Of a stretch of DNA of 64,000 nucleotides, positions 63,963 through 64,000 are shown piece after piece; the stretch's first letter is position 1, and each line of letters starts with the position of its first letter. Origin of the DNA: Legionella quinlivanii (GTDB lineage Bacteria > Pseudomonadota > Gammaproteobacteria > Legionellales > Legionellaceae); NCBI RefSeq assembly GCF_900461555.1, contig NZ_UGOX01000001.1, forward strand, positions 281,001 through 345,000. The letters are read 5' to 3'. The notes beneath the pieces were generated by a model that saw nothing but the letters and a program-made list of their open reading frames with translations, searched no databases and was not told the DNA's origin. The position numbers and the translations under genes are program-made.

Positions 63963-64000
63963 ATTGTTCAATTCCGAAGATTAACAAAAAAAGCAGAGAA

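Overview
The window reads as a chromosomal segment of a Legionella-like gammaproteobacterium. The support is: an AcpXL-type very-long-chain fatty-acid/lipid A locus, as expected for Legionella lipid A; housekeeping blocks in gammaproteobacterial order (ffh-rpsP-rimM-trmD-rplS, ffs-dnaX-ybaB-recR, lptM-dapF, ratA-rnfH next to bamE and fur); and several proteins with eukaryote-like features (a VPS9-type fold, a C-terminal CaaX box, a coiled-coil/proline-rich VipA-like protein, an NLS-bearing nuclease-like protein), typical of Dot/Icm effector repertoires. The effector calls are inferences from sequence; no secretion signal was tested.

Layout. 0-4.8 kb: five overlapping + strand genes (carrier protein, double hotdog dehydratase, catalytic ketosynthase, ketosynthase without its cysteine, LpxL-type acyltransferase), probably making and attaching a very long acyl chain to lipid A. 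4.9-14.2 kb: an EamA transporter converging on an 8.5 kb gene for an unrecognised 2821-residue protein. 14.2-14.4 kb: a MITE-like long palindrome that carries the trkH stop codon. 14.4-18.2 kb: lptM-dapF-trkA-trkH, including a 40-residue LptM lipoprotein. 18.3-19.7 kb: an NLS-bearing nuclease-like protein. 19.9-33.6 kb: esterase, ratA, rnfH, bamE, fur, a HerA-like ATPase, a PAS/GAF/GGDEF cyclase, DUF4442 and BON proteins, uvrA, LemA and an HtpX-like protease.

33.7-46.2 kb is the accessory region: a 1093-residue coiled-coil protein, a CaaX-terminated protein behind an ABC-2 exporter, a VipA-like protein whose 3' end is frameshifted at an A10 run, a prolyl-hydroxylase-like oxygenase, a YgjP-like metallopeptidase, a VPS9-like Rab exchange factor candidate and a flavoprotein monooxygenase with a hydrophobic C-terminal region. 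Two copies of a dispersed element, in opposite orientation, flank the VipA-to-monooxygenase block.

46.4-64 kb: the rplS-trmD-rimM-rpsP-ffh cluster, a CorC-type CBS protein, an RND efflux pair with a degenerate OmpR-type regulator upstream, an unknown 485-residue protein behind a long GGA-rich leader, a sulfatase-fold membrane protein, a DUF547 protein, recR, ybaB, dnaX and the SRP RNA gene at the right edge.
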